Program-made: the position numbers and the translations under genes | Shown: piece after piece, positions 34,849 to 44,768 of the stretch | Layout: the number at the start of each line of letters is the position of its first letter | Numbering within the stretch: the stretch's first letter is position 1 | Source of the DNA: Eutrophobius brisbanensis | GTDB taxonomy: Bacteria > Pseudomonadota > Gammaproteobacteria > Eutrophobiales > Eutrophobiaceae | Assembly (NCBI GenBank): GCA_038131795.1 | Contig: JAYPQE010000003.1 | Location: 744,001-808,000, forward strand | Reading direction: 5' to 3' | DNA: 64,000 nucleotides | The notes under the pieces: model-generated | The model's database searches: none | The model's input: only the letters and a program-made list of their open reading frames with translations | What the model was told of the DNA's origin: nothing

Positions 34849-36170
34849 GTGAATCGAATAACCACGATAATGACAGTTGGTTTGGTATTAATAGCAGGAA
34901 TGGCAGGTGCCCAGGAAGACCAGGGAATTGTAATAGAGGAAATCATAGTCACTGCACAAAAACGACCTGAAAATATACAGGATGTACCCATCTCCATTTC
35001 AGCATTTCCGGTGATTTTCTGGATGAGTCTGGGATAGATACCCTGCAGGACCTGGGTGCCTATACTCCCAACCTCACCCTGAGTCAGTCAAGTCAGGTCG
35101 CCAATCAACGTATAATTATGCGCGGTGTAGGCTCAGTGGGTAATAACGCTATTGAACCCAGTGTCGCTGTATTTATAGATGGGGTTTATTATCCACGTCC
35201 CTCTTCAGTCGTGGGTACCTTATCTGATGTGGGTACCTTATCTGATATTGAAACAATTGAAATATTGCGAGGTCCGCAAGGCTTCCTATTTGGACGTAAT
35301 GCATCCATGGGGGCGTTAAATATCAAAACCCGGCGTCCCAGTGAGGAAATCGAAGGCGAAATACGTGGTAGTTTTGGTAATTTTGATGCGCTTCGCCTGT
35401 CAGGCAATGTCAGTAACAGTATTTCCCCGGAAGCATCAGGTCGCCTATCCTTTCACTACACTAGCAGAGATGGCTACGGCAACAATACCTTTGCTGACAC
35501 TGGAAACGGTGGTGATATAGGTGGCTGGGAAGATTTTGGCATACGTGGAAAATTCAATTTCACCCCCACAGATACACTTGAGGTGAACATAGGAGTCGAT
35601 TATTCTGAAGTTAAAAATCATGGCTCCATCATCGAAGTATTATCTAACTCAGTTATATCGCCAGATTATCAAGGGACACTGTCTGCAGTATTGAATCCAT
35701 TGGGTCTTACACCTGGCTGGCCAACCCCGGAAACCACCAATACATTTGACTATGCGTTAAACCAGGACAATGCCGATAACGCAGATGATAGACAGTTCGG
35801 CGGGGTCATCGATATTACCTGGGACGCCGGTGACCATGTCCTCAGGAGTATTACCAGTTACCATGATTGGAAAATTGATACATTCGAATCGGCACTTAGA
35901 TTGCCGGCAGATCTCTTGAACCGTGTCACAGCCTATAATGCTGAGACCCTATCCCATGAATTTCAAATATTATCAACAATCGGTAATTATTTAGATTACG
36001 TGCTGGACTTTTACGTTTATGATGAGAGCTACAATATCGATCAACAATTCGATCTGGGGCCGGATTTTTGTGGTGCAGTCCGTAACTTGATCTTTGGACA
36101 GGTATTCCAGCAAGTATTTGATGGTGCAATTGCGGCAGGCGCTGATCCTGCTACTGCACAATACCTAATG
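34849..36170 (+). pseudogene. TonB-dependent receptor, frameshifted and 3'-truncated
   Basis: Begins at GTG 34849 with GGAGG at 34836-34840 and a signal peptide (MNRITTIMTVGLVLIAGMAGAQED in parts), then a TonB box-like IEEIIVTAQKR. The first frame stops at 35037; the receptor reading resumes in the next frame from about 35007 (SGDFLDESGIDTLQDLG), so one T is missing near 35005-35007. The plug continues (MRGVGSV, IEILRGPQGFLFGRNASMG) with an 18-base tandem duplication, and barrel sequence runs to about 36160. There it meets a convergent kinase remnant; the rest of the barrel is gone. Unrelated in sequence to the two receptors at 11269-15687. Confidence 0.85.
35211..35246 (+). repeat. 18-base tandem duplication in the receptor remnant
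   Basis: The unit GTGGGTACCTTATCTGAT occurs twice without a gap (35211-35228, 35229-35246), adding the repeated residues VGTLSD in frame just before the conserved IETIEILRGPQG of the plug. Two exact copies suggest a recent event. Confidence 0.9.
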
Positions 36171-36773
36171 AAAATAAATCTGTCTGGTTAGATATGGCAT
36201 CTTCCTGCACCTGTTCTGGTGACATGTACCTGGGGGAGCCGACGAATCCCATAGGCATGGTATGTGTAGTATCAGATCCAATGATATGGGCGATACTAAA
36301 ATCGCCAATTTTTATGTCGAAGTCTCTGGTGAGCAGGATATTCGTCGGTTTAATATCCCGGTGAATGACACCCTGACGATGGGCATAATCCAGTGCTTTT
36401 GCACATTTAAAAATAATCTCAACTACCTGCTCTACTGGCAGAAGATTTTCAGGTTTGCAATGTGTCTTAAGGGTATTACCACCTTCTACCAGTTCCATGA
36501 CGATATAACACTCGTCCTGATCAACGCCCGCATCTAAAATCCCTATAATATTAGGGTGTTTGAGCATGCCTGCTGTATGTGCTTCATTAAAAAACATTTT
36601 ACGGTAACGTTGGCCTGAATCTGAATCTTTAAGTGAATCTGATATGGCTACTTTTACGGCCACCAGGGCATCTGCAAATGGGTCATAACCCTGGTATACG
36701 TTCCCATACTTCCGCGTCCAATTTGCTTCTGTATTTCATATTTGCCTAATTTTTGAGGGATTGAGTTACCCAT
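36154..36773 (-). pseudogene. Ser/Thr protein kinase remnant, frameshifted and truncated
   Basis: Starts at ATG 36773 (MGNSIPQKLGKYEIQKQIGRGSMG), then needs a frame change at the CCC run 36703-36705 (plus-strand view), where one base is missing, to continue as VYQGYDPFADALVAVKVAI. After that the kinase runs through HRDIKPTN and DFSIA to SPEQVQEDAISNQTDLFSLGIV and stops abruptly at TAG 36151-36153, mid-domain, where it abuts the receptor remnant. It resembles the intact kinase at 6125-7468, including DFS for DFG, but the C-lobe and any cNMP-binding tail are missing. Confidence 0.85.
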
Positions 36774-36929
36774 TGGTAATTTTTACCTATTATTAAGTTT
36801 TAAACTTAGAATTTTCTTATAAAGTACGGATTATAATGTATTATCTTTCTATTTCTGAGACCTGAATCATAATAACATCAAATATTTAACCCGGTTTATA
36901 ATATATTTTCATTTTAAAAGTCCGTATTT

Positions 36930-37679
36930 ATGAAAGCTGTGATGCTCGCAGCCGGCATTGGAAACCGGCTAAGAACTACCCATAATCTTCCCAAATGCCT
37001 GTTGAAAATCAATGGTGAAACCCTCTTATCGAGGCATATTTCAATCCTTGAAAAATATAACCTATCTGAGTTAGTCATAGTGACTGGTTACAAACAAGAA
37101 ATGATAAAAAATGAAATTGATAAAATTTCCACTGAGTTAAATATCAAATTAATTTTTAACAAACAATTTGAAAAAGGCAGTGTGCTTAGTTTTCTTGCGG
37201 CTAGTAATTACTTGAAATTTGATTCGCCAATTGTCTTGATGGATGCAGATGTACTTTATCATCCAGAAATCACCAATAGATTATTAACTTCTTCATATAA
37301 AAATGTTTTTTTACTGGATAGGAATTTTGAATCAGGTGATGAACCAGTAAAACTTTGTGTTAACCGGGATACAATAATAGAATTCAGAAAAAAATTAGCG
37401 GCAGACACAACATACGACGTAATCGGAGAGTCGGTAGGCTTTTTTCGTTTTTCAGAAAATATTTTATACGCGCTTCATGAGCGCGCACTAGAGTATCGCA
37501 ACACATCCGATTTGGATAAACCTTATGAAGAAGTTATCAGGGATGTTCTGTTAAAATATCCGGATTCATTTAGTTACGAAGATATTACTGATATCCCCTG
37601 GATTGAAATAGATTTTCCAGAGGACATCGAAAAAGCAGAAACAGTATTCAATCTCATAAGCAAATATAGCAATGAATGA
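36930..37679 (+). CDS. Nucleotidyltransferase, sugar-nucleotide/PntC-like
   Basis: 249-residue GT-A-like nucleotidyltransferase. The signature MLAAGIGNRLRTTHNLPKCLLKING places the P-loop-like GxGxRL and PKCL at residues ~8-30; VLMDADVLYHPE holds the metal-binding Asp, and DFPEDIEKAETVFN closes it. It overlaps the PEP mutase gene by 8 bases, so it belongs to the phosphonate operon. It may activate 2-aminoethylphosphonate with CTP, or make another nucleotide-linked donor; a separate nucleotidyltransferase is fused to the mutase downstream, so the division of labour is open. Confidence 0.87.
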   Translation: MKAVMLAAGIGNRLRTTHNLPKCLLKINGETLLSRHISILEKYNLSELVIVTGYKQEMIKNEIDKISTELNIKLIFNKQFEKGSVLSFLAASNYLKFDSPIVLMDADVLYHPEITNRLLTSSYKNVFLLDRNFESGDEPVKLCVNRDTIIEFRKKLAADTTYDVIGESVGFFRFSENILYALHERALEYRNTSDLDKPYEEVIRDVLLKYPDSFSYEDITDIPWIEIDFPEDIEKAETVFNLISKYSNE

Positions 37680-39312
37680 AAACAAATCCAGACAATTACA
37701 ACTTAAAGAATTAATTAATTCCAATAATCTGGAATTCATCCTGGAAGCACACAATGGCATTTCAGCCAGATTGGTGCAACAGGCTGGGTTTAAAGGGATC
37801 TGGGCCAGCGGACTGGCGCTGTCTGCCCAGTTCGGAGTACGTGACAGCAATGAAGCCAGTTGGACCCAGATCGTAGACATGCTCGAATTTATGTCAGATG
37901 TAACCAATATTCCTATATTGCTGGATGGTGATACCGGTTATGGTAATTTTAATAATATGAGAAGATTGGTAAAAAAACTTGAACAACGCAACATTGCAGG
38001 TGTTTGCATAGAAGATAAACAGTTTCCCAAAACCAATAGTTTTCTGGATGGTGATCGTCAGGCATTGGCAGATATTGATGAATTTTGCGGCAAAATTAAG
38101 GCAGGCAAAGATAGCCAGCAAATAGATGATTTTTGTATTGTGGCAAGAGTTGAGGCACTTATTGCAGGCTTGGGAATGCAAGAAGCCCTATCCAGAGCTG
38201 ATGCCTATTTTCAGGCTGGCGCCGATGCAATACTCATTCATAGTAAAAAGTCTGATCCAGGTGAGGTCCTTGAATTTGCCCAACACTGGGAAAACCGATG
38301 CCCCCTGGTTATTGTGCCGACAAAGTACTACAGCACACCTACGGACGTTTTTGATGCTGCTAATATCAGTTTGATTATTTGGGCTAATCATATGATAAGG
38401 GCATCAATACACGCCATGGAGTCAATTAGTCAAAAAATATATCAGGATAAATCTGTTGTAGACATTGAAGATAAAATTGCAAATATAAATAGAATATTTT
38501 CATTACAGGGTGTGGACGAGCTGGATCAGGCCAACAAAAAATACCTGTCTTCACCATCTGAATTTACTGCAGTCATACTTGCTGCCAGTCGCGGCAGTAA
38601 ATTTAACGAATTAACGGCTGGCAAACCAAAGGCAATGCTGAATATAAATGGTATTCCATTACTGCAAAGATTGGCCACTGAGCTCAAGGAAAATGCTGTT
38701 AAAGATATTCATGTGGTAGCTGGCTATAAAGCTGAGTCTATAAATATTGAAAATGTAACAATCATTAATAACCCGGACCACGAATCCACCAATGAACTAG
38801 CATCTTTATATTGTGCAATTGAATCTTTTACAGAAAATATGATAGTAATTTACGGGGATTTGTTATTTAGAAATTATATTCTTAGAGACTTTCTGGAGAC
38901 CGGTGGAGATATCACCATCGTTGTAGATTCCGCCAGGATCGATTCAAAAGTATCGGGCATGCCTGACTATGCATACTGCGATAAAGAAGATGACCGATCA
39001 TTATTCAAGCAGGACATCAATCTTGTTGGCATATCGGAATCACAGGAAAAACCTGAACGTCCACCATCCGGTAGATGGATAGGCATGTTAAAGGTCAATA
39101 GTAAAGGTAAAACCATTATATATGATGCGTTAAAAGAATTAACTACACACAGTAGTTTCAAAGACATGACGGTACCTGATTTACTCAATTATATTTTAAA
39201 CAAAGGACATGAAATCAAGGTACATTATATAAATGGGCACTGGCTGGACGTAAACGATCTGATGGACATTGAGCGCGCTGGTAATTTCATAAACTCTTCC
39301 GTTCAGCCTTGA
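37672..39312 (+). CDS. Phosphoenolpyruvate mutase fused to a nucleotidyltransferase
   Basis: 546 residues. Residues ~10-290 are PEP mutase of the isocitrate-lyase superfamily: DGDTGYGNFNN (85-95) and the diagnostic EDKQFPKTNS (114-123), which separates mutase from lyase relatives. It converts phosphoenolpyruvate to phosphonopyruvate, the entry step of nearly all natural phosphonates. Residues ~300-540 are a second nucleotidyltransferase domain (AVILAASRGSKFNELTAGKPKAML, VIYGDLLFRNYILR, WLDVNDLMDIERA), like the CTP-dependent PntC domains reported fused to PEP mutase. The stop is 16 bases before the decarboxylase gene. Confidence 0.93.
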   Translation: MNENKSRQLQLKELINSNNLEFILEAHNGISARLVQQAGFKGIWASGLALSAQFGVRDSNEASWTQIVDMLEFMSDVTNIPILLDGDTGYGNFNNMRRLVKKLEQRNIAGVCIEDKQFPKTNSFLDGDRQALADIDEFCGKIKAGKDSQQIDDFCIVARVEALIAGLGMQEALSRADAYFQAGADAILIHSKKSDPGEVLEFAQHWENRCPLVIVPTKYYSTPTDVFDAANISLIIWANHMIRASIHAMESISQKIYQDKSVVDIEDKIANINRIFSLQGVDELDQANKKYLSSPSEFTAVILAASRGSKFNELTAGKPKAMLNINGIPLLQRLATELKENAVKDIHVVAGYKAESINIENVTIINNPDHESTNELASLYCAIESFTENMIVIYGDLLFRNYILRDFLETGGDITIVVDSARIDSKVSGMPDYAYCDKEDDRSLFKQDINLVGISESQEKPERPPSGRWIGMLKVNSKGKTIIYDALKELTTHSSFKDMTVPDLLNYILNKGHEIKVHYINGHWLDVNDLMDIERAGNFINSSVQP

Positions 39313-39328
39313 CTATCTGGACTCGCTG

Positions 39329-40483
39329 ATGATTCAAGCTGAAGATTTTATCAATGAGGCCCGTTCACTGGGCTTTAATACGTATTCCGGTGTCCCCTGC
39401 TCATTTTTAACGCCTTTTATTAATCATGTACTAAATAGTGATAATTTGACTTATATTGGTGCGGCAAATGAAGGTGATGCTGTGGCAACAGCAGCTGGCA
39501 TGACTCTTGGTGGAAATAAAACGATTGTAATGCTGCAAAACTCTGGACTTGGGAATGCCGTAAACCCTATCACCTCTTTACTTCACACATTTAAACTCCC
39601 TGTTTTATTTATTATTACTCTGCGTGGCGATCCAGATTTTACCGATGAACCTCAGCATGAAATGATGGGCCAAATAACTAAACAAATGCTAGAACTGATG
39701 GGCATTAACTGGGAATACTTTCCTGATACAACTGACAAAATCAGGTCATCTTTGGATACCGCCCATAAACACATATTGTCTACTCACAGATCCTATGCCT
39801 TGATTATGAAAAAAGGTAGCGTTAAATCTGAACCACTATATAAAGCGGCTTGCGTCAATCACATACCCGAAAATTCTATTTATCAAGCGCATGATCTTTC
39901 GCCAGCATGCATGCAGACGAGGCATGAAGTATTGCGTACCCTACAAGAAGACGTTGACGTAGATAATGCGATATTATTGGCCAGCACCGGATATACAGGC
40001 AGAGAACTGTATGCACTGAATGACAGGTGCAATCAACTATATATGGTAGGTTCAATGGGTTGTGCCAGCTCTTTAGGCCTGGGGCTGTCAATGGCATTAC
40101 CTGATAAAACCATAATCGTTATAGAAGGTGATGGAGCCGCACTAATGAGAATGGGGAATATTGCCACGATTGGACAATATGCAGAAAAAAACTTCCTACA
40201 TATCATTCTCGACAATGAAATGCATGATTCCACAGGAGGACAGGCAACCGTCAGTGCCGGAGTAAACTTTGCACAAATTGCAAATGCTTGTGGTTATGCA
40301 GCATCCCATATAGGCACAGATCCAAAATTAATGAAAAACCTGATTAACGATGAACAGACCATGGGACCCAGAATGCTTCACCTGAAAATAAAGCCAGGCA
40401 CAATGAATAACCTGCCCAGACCCAACGAGTTACCATATCAGGTTGCCAGACGACTCATGAATTATTTAGGGACATCACTATAA
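39329..40483 (+). CDS. Phosphonopyruvate decarboxylase
   Basis: 384-residue ThDP enzyme turning phosphonopyruvate into phosphonoacetaldehyde, which pulls the unfavourable mutase step forward. Seen: GVPCSFLTPFINHV at the N-terminus, GAANEGDAVATAAGM, and the ThDP/Mg motif EGDGAALMRMGNIA followed by LDNEMHDSTGGQ, typical of Ppd. Coupled 3 bases before the transaminase gene. Confidence 0.93.
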   Translation: MIQAEDFINEARSLGFNTYSGVPCSFLTPFINHVLNSDNLTYIGAANEGDAVATAAGMTLGGNKTIVMLQNSGLGNAVNPITSLLHTFKLPVLFIITLRGDPDFTDEPQHEMMGQITKQMLELMGINWEYFPDTTDKIRSSLDTAHKHILSTHRSYALIMKKGSVKSEPLYKAACVNHIPENSIYQAHDLSPACMQTRHEVLRTLQEDVDVDNAILLASTGYTGRELYALNDRCNQLYMVGSMGCASSLGLGLSMALPDKTIIVIEGDGAALMRMGNIATIGQYAEKNFLHIILDNEMHDSTGGQATVSAGVNFAQIANACGYAASHIGTDPKLMKNLINDEQTMGPRMLHLKIKPGTMNNLPRPNELPYQVARRLMNYLGTSL

Positions 40484-40486
40484 CCT

Positions 40487-41557
40487 ATGGATATTTTATT
40501 AAATCCCGGCCCAGTCAATGTAAGCGATAGAGTGCGAAATGCCCTGTTAAGACCAGACATCTGTCATCGCGAACCTGAATTTATTGATCTACAAAATTCT
40601 GTTCGAAATAAATTGCTTGATATATATGCGCTGGACTTTAATTGGGCATCTGTATTGTTAACAGGGTCTGGTACAGCTGCAGTTGAAGCTATGCTGACTA
40701 GCCTGGTAACTAATGATGATCGCATATTAATTCTTGAAAATGGTGTCTACGGTGAACGTATGACACGGATTTGTAATATTCATGGGATATCACATTCAAT
40801 CCTGCATCATGGCTGGGATCAGGGAATAGATTTGAATAAACTTGAAGACGCCTTGCAGCAAGACTTTACTTATATTGCCCTGGTTCACCACGAAACGACA
40901 ACCGGAAGATTAAATCAGATGGCTGCCATAGGCGATCTGGCTAAAAAGTATAATATCTCATTACTACTTGATGCTGTCAGCAGTTTCGGGGCCGAAGAGA
41001 TTCGGTTTGAAGATTGGAATATATCGGCATGTGCTGCAACAGCTAATAAATGTCTACACGGTATCCCTGGCATTAGTTTTTCAATCCTCAATCGTAATGT
41101 AATTAAGCAAACCAATATCAAGAACACACTTTATCTCGATCTTGAGACTTATATGACCCAACAGGATGCAAATGGCACTCCTTTCACACAATCAATACAA
41201 GTTCTTTATGCCCTTGATGAAGCCCTTAGTGAACACAAGGAGTCAGGTGGCTGGCAGTCTCGTCGGAATGATTATCGAAGAAAAATGGAACGTCTTCACA
41301 ATGGACTTGCATCTCTTGAATTCAAACCATTAATCGACCTCAACGATTCGTCTTGTGTGCTAGTGTCCTATTGCTTACCAGAAAACATAAGCTACCAGGC
41401 ATTCCATGACTACCTAAAGGCAAATGGATTCGTCATATATTCCGGCCAGGGTGAACTGGCAAAACAGATTTTCAGATTATCGTTTATGGGTACGGTGAGG
41501 GAGTCAGATATAGATCGTCTACTTGAATATATTAAAACGTTTTTAGAAGTTAATTGA
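40487..41557 (+). CDS. 2-aminoethylphosphonate--pyruvate transaminase-like protein
   Basis: 356-residue PLP enzyme of fold type I. Opens LLNPGPVNVSDRVRNALLRPDICHREPEF, the AEP transaminase (PhnW) signature (in parts), with LTGSGTAAVEAML and the PLP lysine in CAATANKCLHGIPG. Behind the mutase and decarboxylase genes it most likely runs in the synthetic direction, making 2-aminoethylphosphonate from phosphonoacetaldehyde; degradation by PhnW/PhnX seems unlikely because no phosphonatase gene is present. Ends 5 bases before the convergent dxs stop. Confidence 0.9.
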   Translation: MDILLNPGPVNVSDRVRNALLRPDICHREPEFIDLQNSVRNKLLDIYALDFNWASVLLTGSGTAAVEAMLTSLVTNDDRILILENGVYGERMTRICNIHGISHSILHHGWDQGIDLNKLEDALQQDFTYIALVHHETTTGRLNQMAAIGDLAKKYNISLLLDAVSSFGAEEIRFEDWNISACAATANKCLHGIPGISFSILNRNVIKQTNIKNTLYLDLETYMTQQDANGTPFTQSIQVLYALDEALSEHKESGGWQSRRNDYRRKMERLHNGLASLEFKPLIDLNDSSCVLVSYCLPENISYQAFHDYLKANGFVIYSGQGELAKQIFRLSFMGTVRESDIDRLLEYIKTFLEVN

Positions 41558-41562
41558 TATAT

Positions 41563-43458
41563 TCAGGCTGTTTTAGCGGCGTTTTCAATGACAGTCAATG
41601 TGATGTGTGACTCAATGAAGCCCAATATTCCATCTTTTGTCAAACCTGCTTCAATTAACATATCATCCTGTGAACCATGGGGTATCAACTTGTCCGGCAG
41701 GCCACAATTATAGACTTTCACATCCATATCATTCTCAGCAATAAATTCATTTATTGCGCTGCCAGCACCACCCTGAATGACGTTTTCTTCTACAGTGATA
41801 ATATAATCATGATTTAGACATATTTGTTCTATCATCTCACCATCAAGTGGCTTAACAAATCTCATATTCACGACAGTAGCATCAATAATTTCTCCAACTT
41901 CCTGGCATGTGTAAACCACTGAGCCGAATGCCATTATGGCCACCCTTTGCCCATTACGTTTAATTTCAGCTTTACCAACAGGCAAGGCTTCCATTTGTTT
42001 GATAACTTTAACCCCAGATCCGCCACCTCGTGGATACCTGACGGCTGCCGGTTGGTCAAGTGTAAAACCTGTATAAAGCATTTGCCGACATTCATTTTCA
42101 TCAGAAGGCGCCATTATGACCATGTCGGGAAGACATCTTAAAATTGTAAGATCATAACTGCCATTATGTGTCGGCCCATCTGCACCTACCAGCCCTGCTC
42201 TATCAATTGCAAATAAGACTGGTAATTTCTGATTGATAACATCATTCACCAATTGGTCGTATCCTCTTTGCAAAAAGGTGGAATAAATTGCGACAACTGG
42301 CTTCAATCCTTCACATGCCATCCCTGCAGCCAGGGTGACACTATGCTGTTCAGCAATGGCCACATCAAAATACCTTTCTGGAAATTCCTTCTCGAAGCGA
42401 ATTAAATCTGAGCCTTCACGCATAGCAGGAGTAATGGCCACTAATCGTGGGTCCAGTCTTGCCATATCACAAATCCACTCACCAAAGATATTACTGTAAG
42501 TTAGTTTTGCTTTTTGCTTGGACGGTAACATTCCCTGTTTAGGGTCGAAAGGTTTTGATACAGCATGATACTTTACGGGATCTGCTTCTGCTGGCGCATA
42601 ACCTTTACCTTTCCTGGTAATGACATGTAAAAACTGAGGCCCATCCAACTCATGTATGTTTCGTATGGTTTCAATTAATGTGGGCATATGGTGTCCGTCT
42701 ATGGGGCCAATATAATTAAAACCAAATTCCTCAAACAAAGTCCCCGGCACAACCAGGCCTTTTATATGTTCCTCTGCACGTCTGGCAATCTCCCAGACCG
42801 GAGGCATGTTAGATAGTACTTTTTTGCCTTTTTCTCTGACATAGGTGTAAAGCTTCCCGGACAGAATTTGTGCAACTCTGTTGGAAAGTGCACCGACATT
42901 AGGTGAGATGGACATATTGTTATCATTCAAAATCACTAGCAAGTTTGTCCCTAGATCACCTGCATGATTTAAAGCTTCAAAGGCCATGCCAGCCGTCATG
43001 CCGCCATCACCAATAACAGCTACAACTTTACGGTTTTCACCGTTCTTCTCATTTGCTATCGCCATTCCCAGGGCGGCACTGATTGAAGTGCTGGAATGAC
43101 CTACACCAAAAGTGTCATATTCACTTTCTTCTCTTTTCGGAAATGGTGCCAAACCACCTTTTTTACGAATGGTATTCAATTGATCTTTCCTGCCGGTAAG
43201 AACCTTATGAACATACGCCTGATGACCTACATCCCACACCAATCTATCGTATGGTGTATTAAATATGTAGTGCAAAGCTATCGTTAATTCCACAGCGCCA
43301 AGACTGGCTGCAAAATGGCCACTGTTGTTACTTGCCCAATGTAACAGGAAGTCCCTACATTCCTTGGCCAAGGGTTCAAGATCTGACTCATCCAGCCGTC
43401 TCAAATCATCGGGGAATTTAATGCTGTCCAAAATGGGAGTAAAAATGGAGTCTGTCAT
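41563..43458 (-). CDS. dxs: 1-deoxy-D-xylulose-5-phosphate synthase
   Basis: 631 residues, the usual Dxs length. Makes DXP from pyruvate and glyceraldehyde 3-phosphate in the non-mevalonate isoprenoid pathway, which also supplies thiamine and pyridoxal. Seen: HFAASLGAVELTIALHYIF, ThDP motif GDGGMTAGMAFEALNHAG, NDNNMSISPNVGALS and DRAGLVGADGPTHNG in the transketolase middle domain. The gene is divergent from hpnH with 182 bases between; isoprenoid precursor supply feeds hopanoids. Confidence 0.97.
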   Translation of the reverse strand: MTDSIFTPILDSIKFPDDLRRLDESDLEPLAKECRDFLLHWASNNSGHFAASLGAVELTIALHYIFNTPYDRLVWDVGHQAYVHKVLTGRKDQLNTIRKKGGLAPFPKREESEYDTFGVGHSSTSISAALGMAIANEKNGENRKVVAVIGDGGMTAGMAFEALNHAGDLGTNLLVILNDNNMSISPNVGALSNRVAQILSGKLYTYVREKGKKVLSNMPPVWEIARRAEEHIKGLVVPGTLFEEFGFNYIGPIDGHHMPTLIETIRNIHELDGPQFLHVITRKGKGYAPAEADPVKYHAVSKPFDPKQGMLPSKQKAKLTYSNIFGEWICDMARLDPRLVAITPAMREGSDLIRFEKEFPERYFDVAIAEQHSVTLAAGMACEGLKPVVAIYSTFLQRGYDQLVNDVINQKLPVLFAIDRAGLVGADGPTHNGSYDLTILRCLPDMVIMAPSDENECRQMLYTGFTLDQPAAVRYPRGGGSGVKVIKQMEALPVGKAEIKRNGQRVAIMAFGSVVYTCQEVGEIIDATVVNMRFVKPLDGEMIEQICLNHDYIITVEENVIQGGAGSAINEFIAENDMDVKVYNCGLPDKLIPHGSQDDMLIEAGLTKDGILGFIESHITLTVIENAAKTA

Positions 43459-43640
43459 TTAGTTATATTCTTATTATCCGTAAATGCAGTTGCAATAAAT
43501 TAACATAGAGTTTGGTGAAATCTTATTTATTTATCAATTCTGTACATTTATTATATCATGTTGTATCTTGTGAATTTCCTGAATTTTGTATACAAATTCA
43601 CTATTTCCGGTCTTGTCTGATAATTTTCGGAGAATATTTA

Positions 43641-44768
43641 ATGGGTGTGCCATTAAAACAGCAATACAGTATTGCCAAATATCTCATAGGAAACAAGCTA
43701 AAAGGCGTTAAACGTTATCCTCTTGTACTCATGCTGGAGCCATTGTTTAGATGCAATCTGGCCTGCGCTGGGTGTGGCAAAATAGATTACCCGGAAGAAA
43801 TTCTGGACAAGCGCCTGAGCGTACAAGATTGCATGAATGCAATTGATGAATGCGGGGCCCCTGTTGTATCCATCGCTGGTGGAGAACCATTAATCCACAA
43901 AGAAATGCCTGATATTGTCAAAGGCTTCATAGCTAAAAAGAAATATGTTTACCTCTGCACAAACGCACTTTTACTGGACAGGCGGATGGATGATTATTCA
44001 CCATCACATTACCTTACATTCTCTATACACCTTGATGGCAATCAAGACAGGCATGATGCATCTGTATGCCGAGAAGGTGTGTATGAAAAATGTGTGGAGG
44101 TGATCAAAAAAGCCATCGGTCGAGGTTTCAGGGTTACCATTAACTGCACCCTGTTTCAGGGCGAAGGCGCAGAAGAAATTGCTGAGTTTATGGATACTGC
44201 AATGCAACTAGGTGTTGAAGGTGTAACTATATCACCGGGTTACAGTTATGAACGCGCTCCCAGACAGGATGTATTTTTAAAACGTAAGGAAAGCAAACAA
44301 CTTTTCAGAGATATCTTCACACTGGGTAAAGGTAAAAAATGGCGATTCAACCAGTCATCTCTGTATCTGGATTTTCTGGCCGGCAATCAAACCTATGAAT
44401 GCATGCCCTGGGGCAACCCTACCCGTAATGTCTTCGGTTGGCAGAAACCCTGTTATTTACTTGTGGGCGAAGGCTACGCAAATACATTCAAAGAGTTAAT
44501 GGAGGCAACTGACTGGGAAAATTACGGTACTGGGAAAAATCCAAAATGTGCTAACTGCATGGTACACAGTGGTTATGAAGCCACTGCAGTAGATGATGCC
44601 TTTGCCCATCCGCTCAAAGCACTCAAAATCTCTATGCAAGGCCCAAAGACATCAGGCCCCATGGCACCTGAATTACCAATTCAATATGCTGACCCTGCCG
44701 ATCCGGAATTAAAAATAATCAGCGTAAACAAAGAAAGCCAGAAAGACCAAAATAAACAAGTCGCCTGA
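43641..44768 (+). CDS. hpnH: Adenosyl-hopene transferase HpnH (radical SAM)
   Basis: 375 residues. Radical SAM enzyme that adds an adenosyl group to diploptene, the first step of extended hopanoid side chains. The motif CNLACAGC gives Cys 38, 42 and 45; GKIDYPEEILDKRLSVQDC and SIHLDGNQDRHDA are HpnH hallmarks. The ATG at 43641 is chosen because it has a CGGAGAA ribosome site and opens with the conserved MGVPLKQQ; an earlier in-frame GTG at 43512 would add residues unlike the family. Its stop overlaps the hpnB start (TGATG). Confidence 0.95.
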   Translation: MGVPLKQQYSIAKYLIGNKLKGVKRYPLVLMLEPLFRCNLACAGCGKIDYPEEILDKRLSVQDCMNAIDECGAPVVSIAGGEPLIHKEMPDIVKGFIAKKKYVYLCTNALLLDRRMDDYSPSHYLTFSIHLDGNQDRHDASVCREGVYEKCVEVIKKAIGRGFRVTINCTLFQGEGAEEIAEFMDTAMQLGVEGVTISPGYSYERAPRQDVFLKRKESKQLFRDIFTLGKGKKWRFNQSSLYLDFLAGNQTYECMPWGNPTRNVFGWQKPCYLLVGEGYANTFKELMEATDWENYGTGKNPKCANCMVHSGYEATAVDDAFAHPLKALKISMQGPKTSGPMAPELPIQYADPADPELKIISVNKESQKDQNKQVA

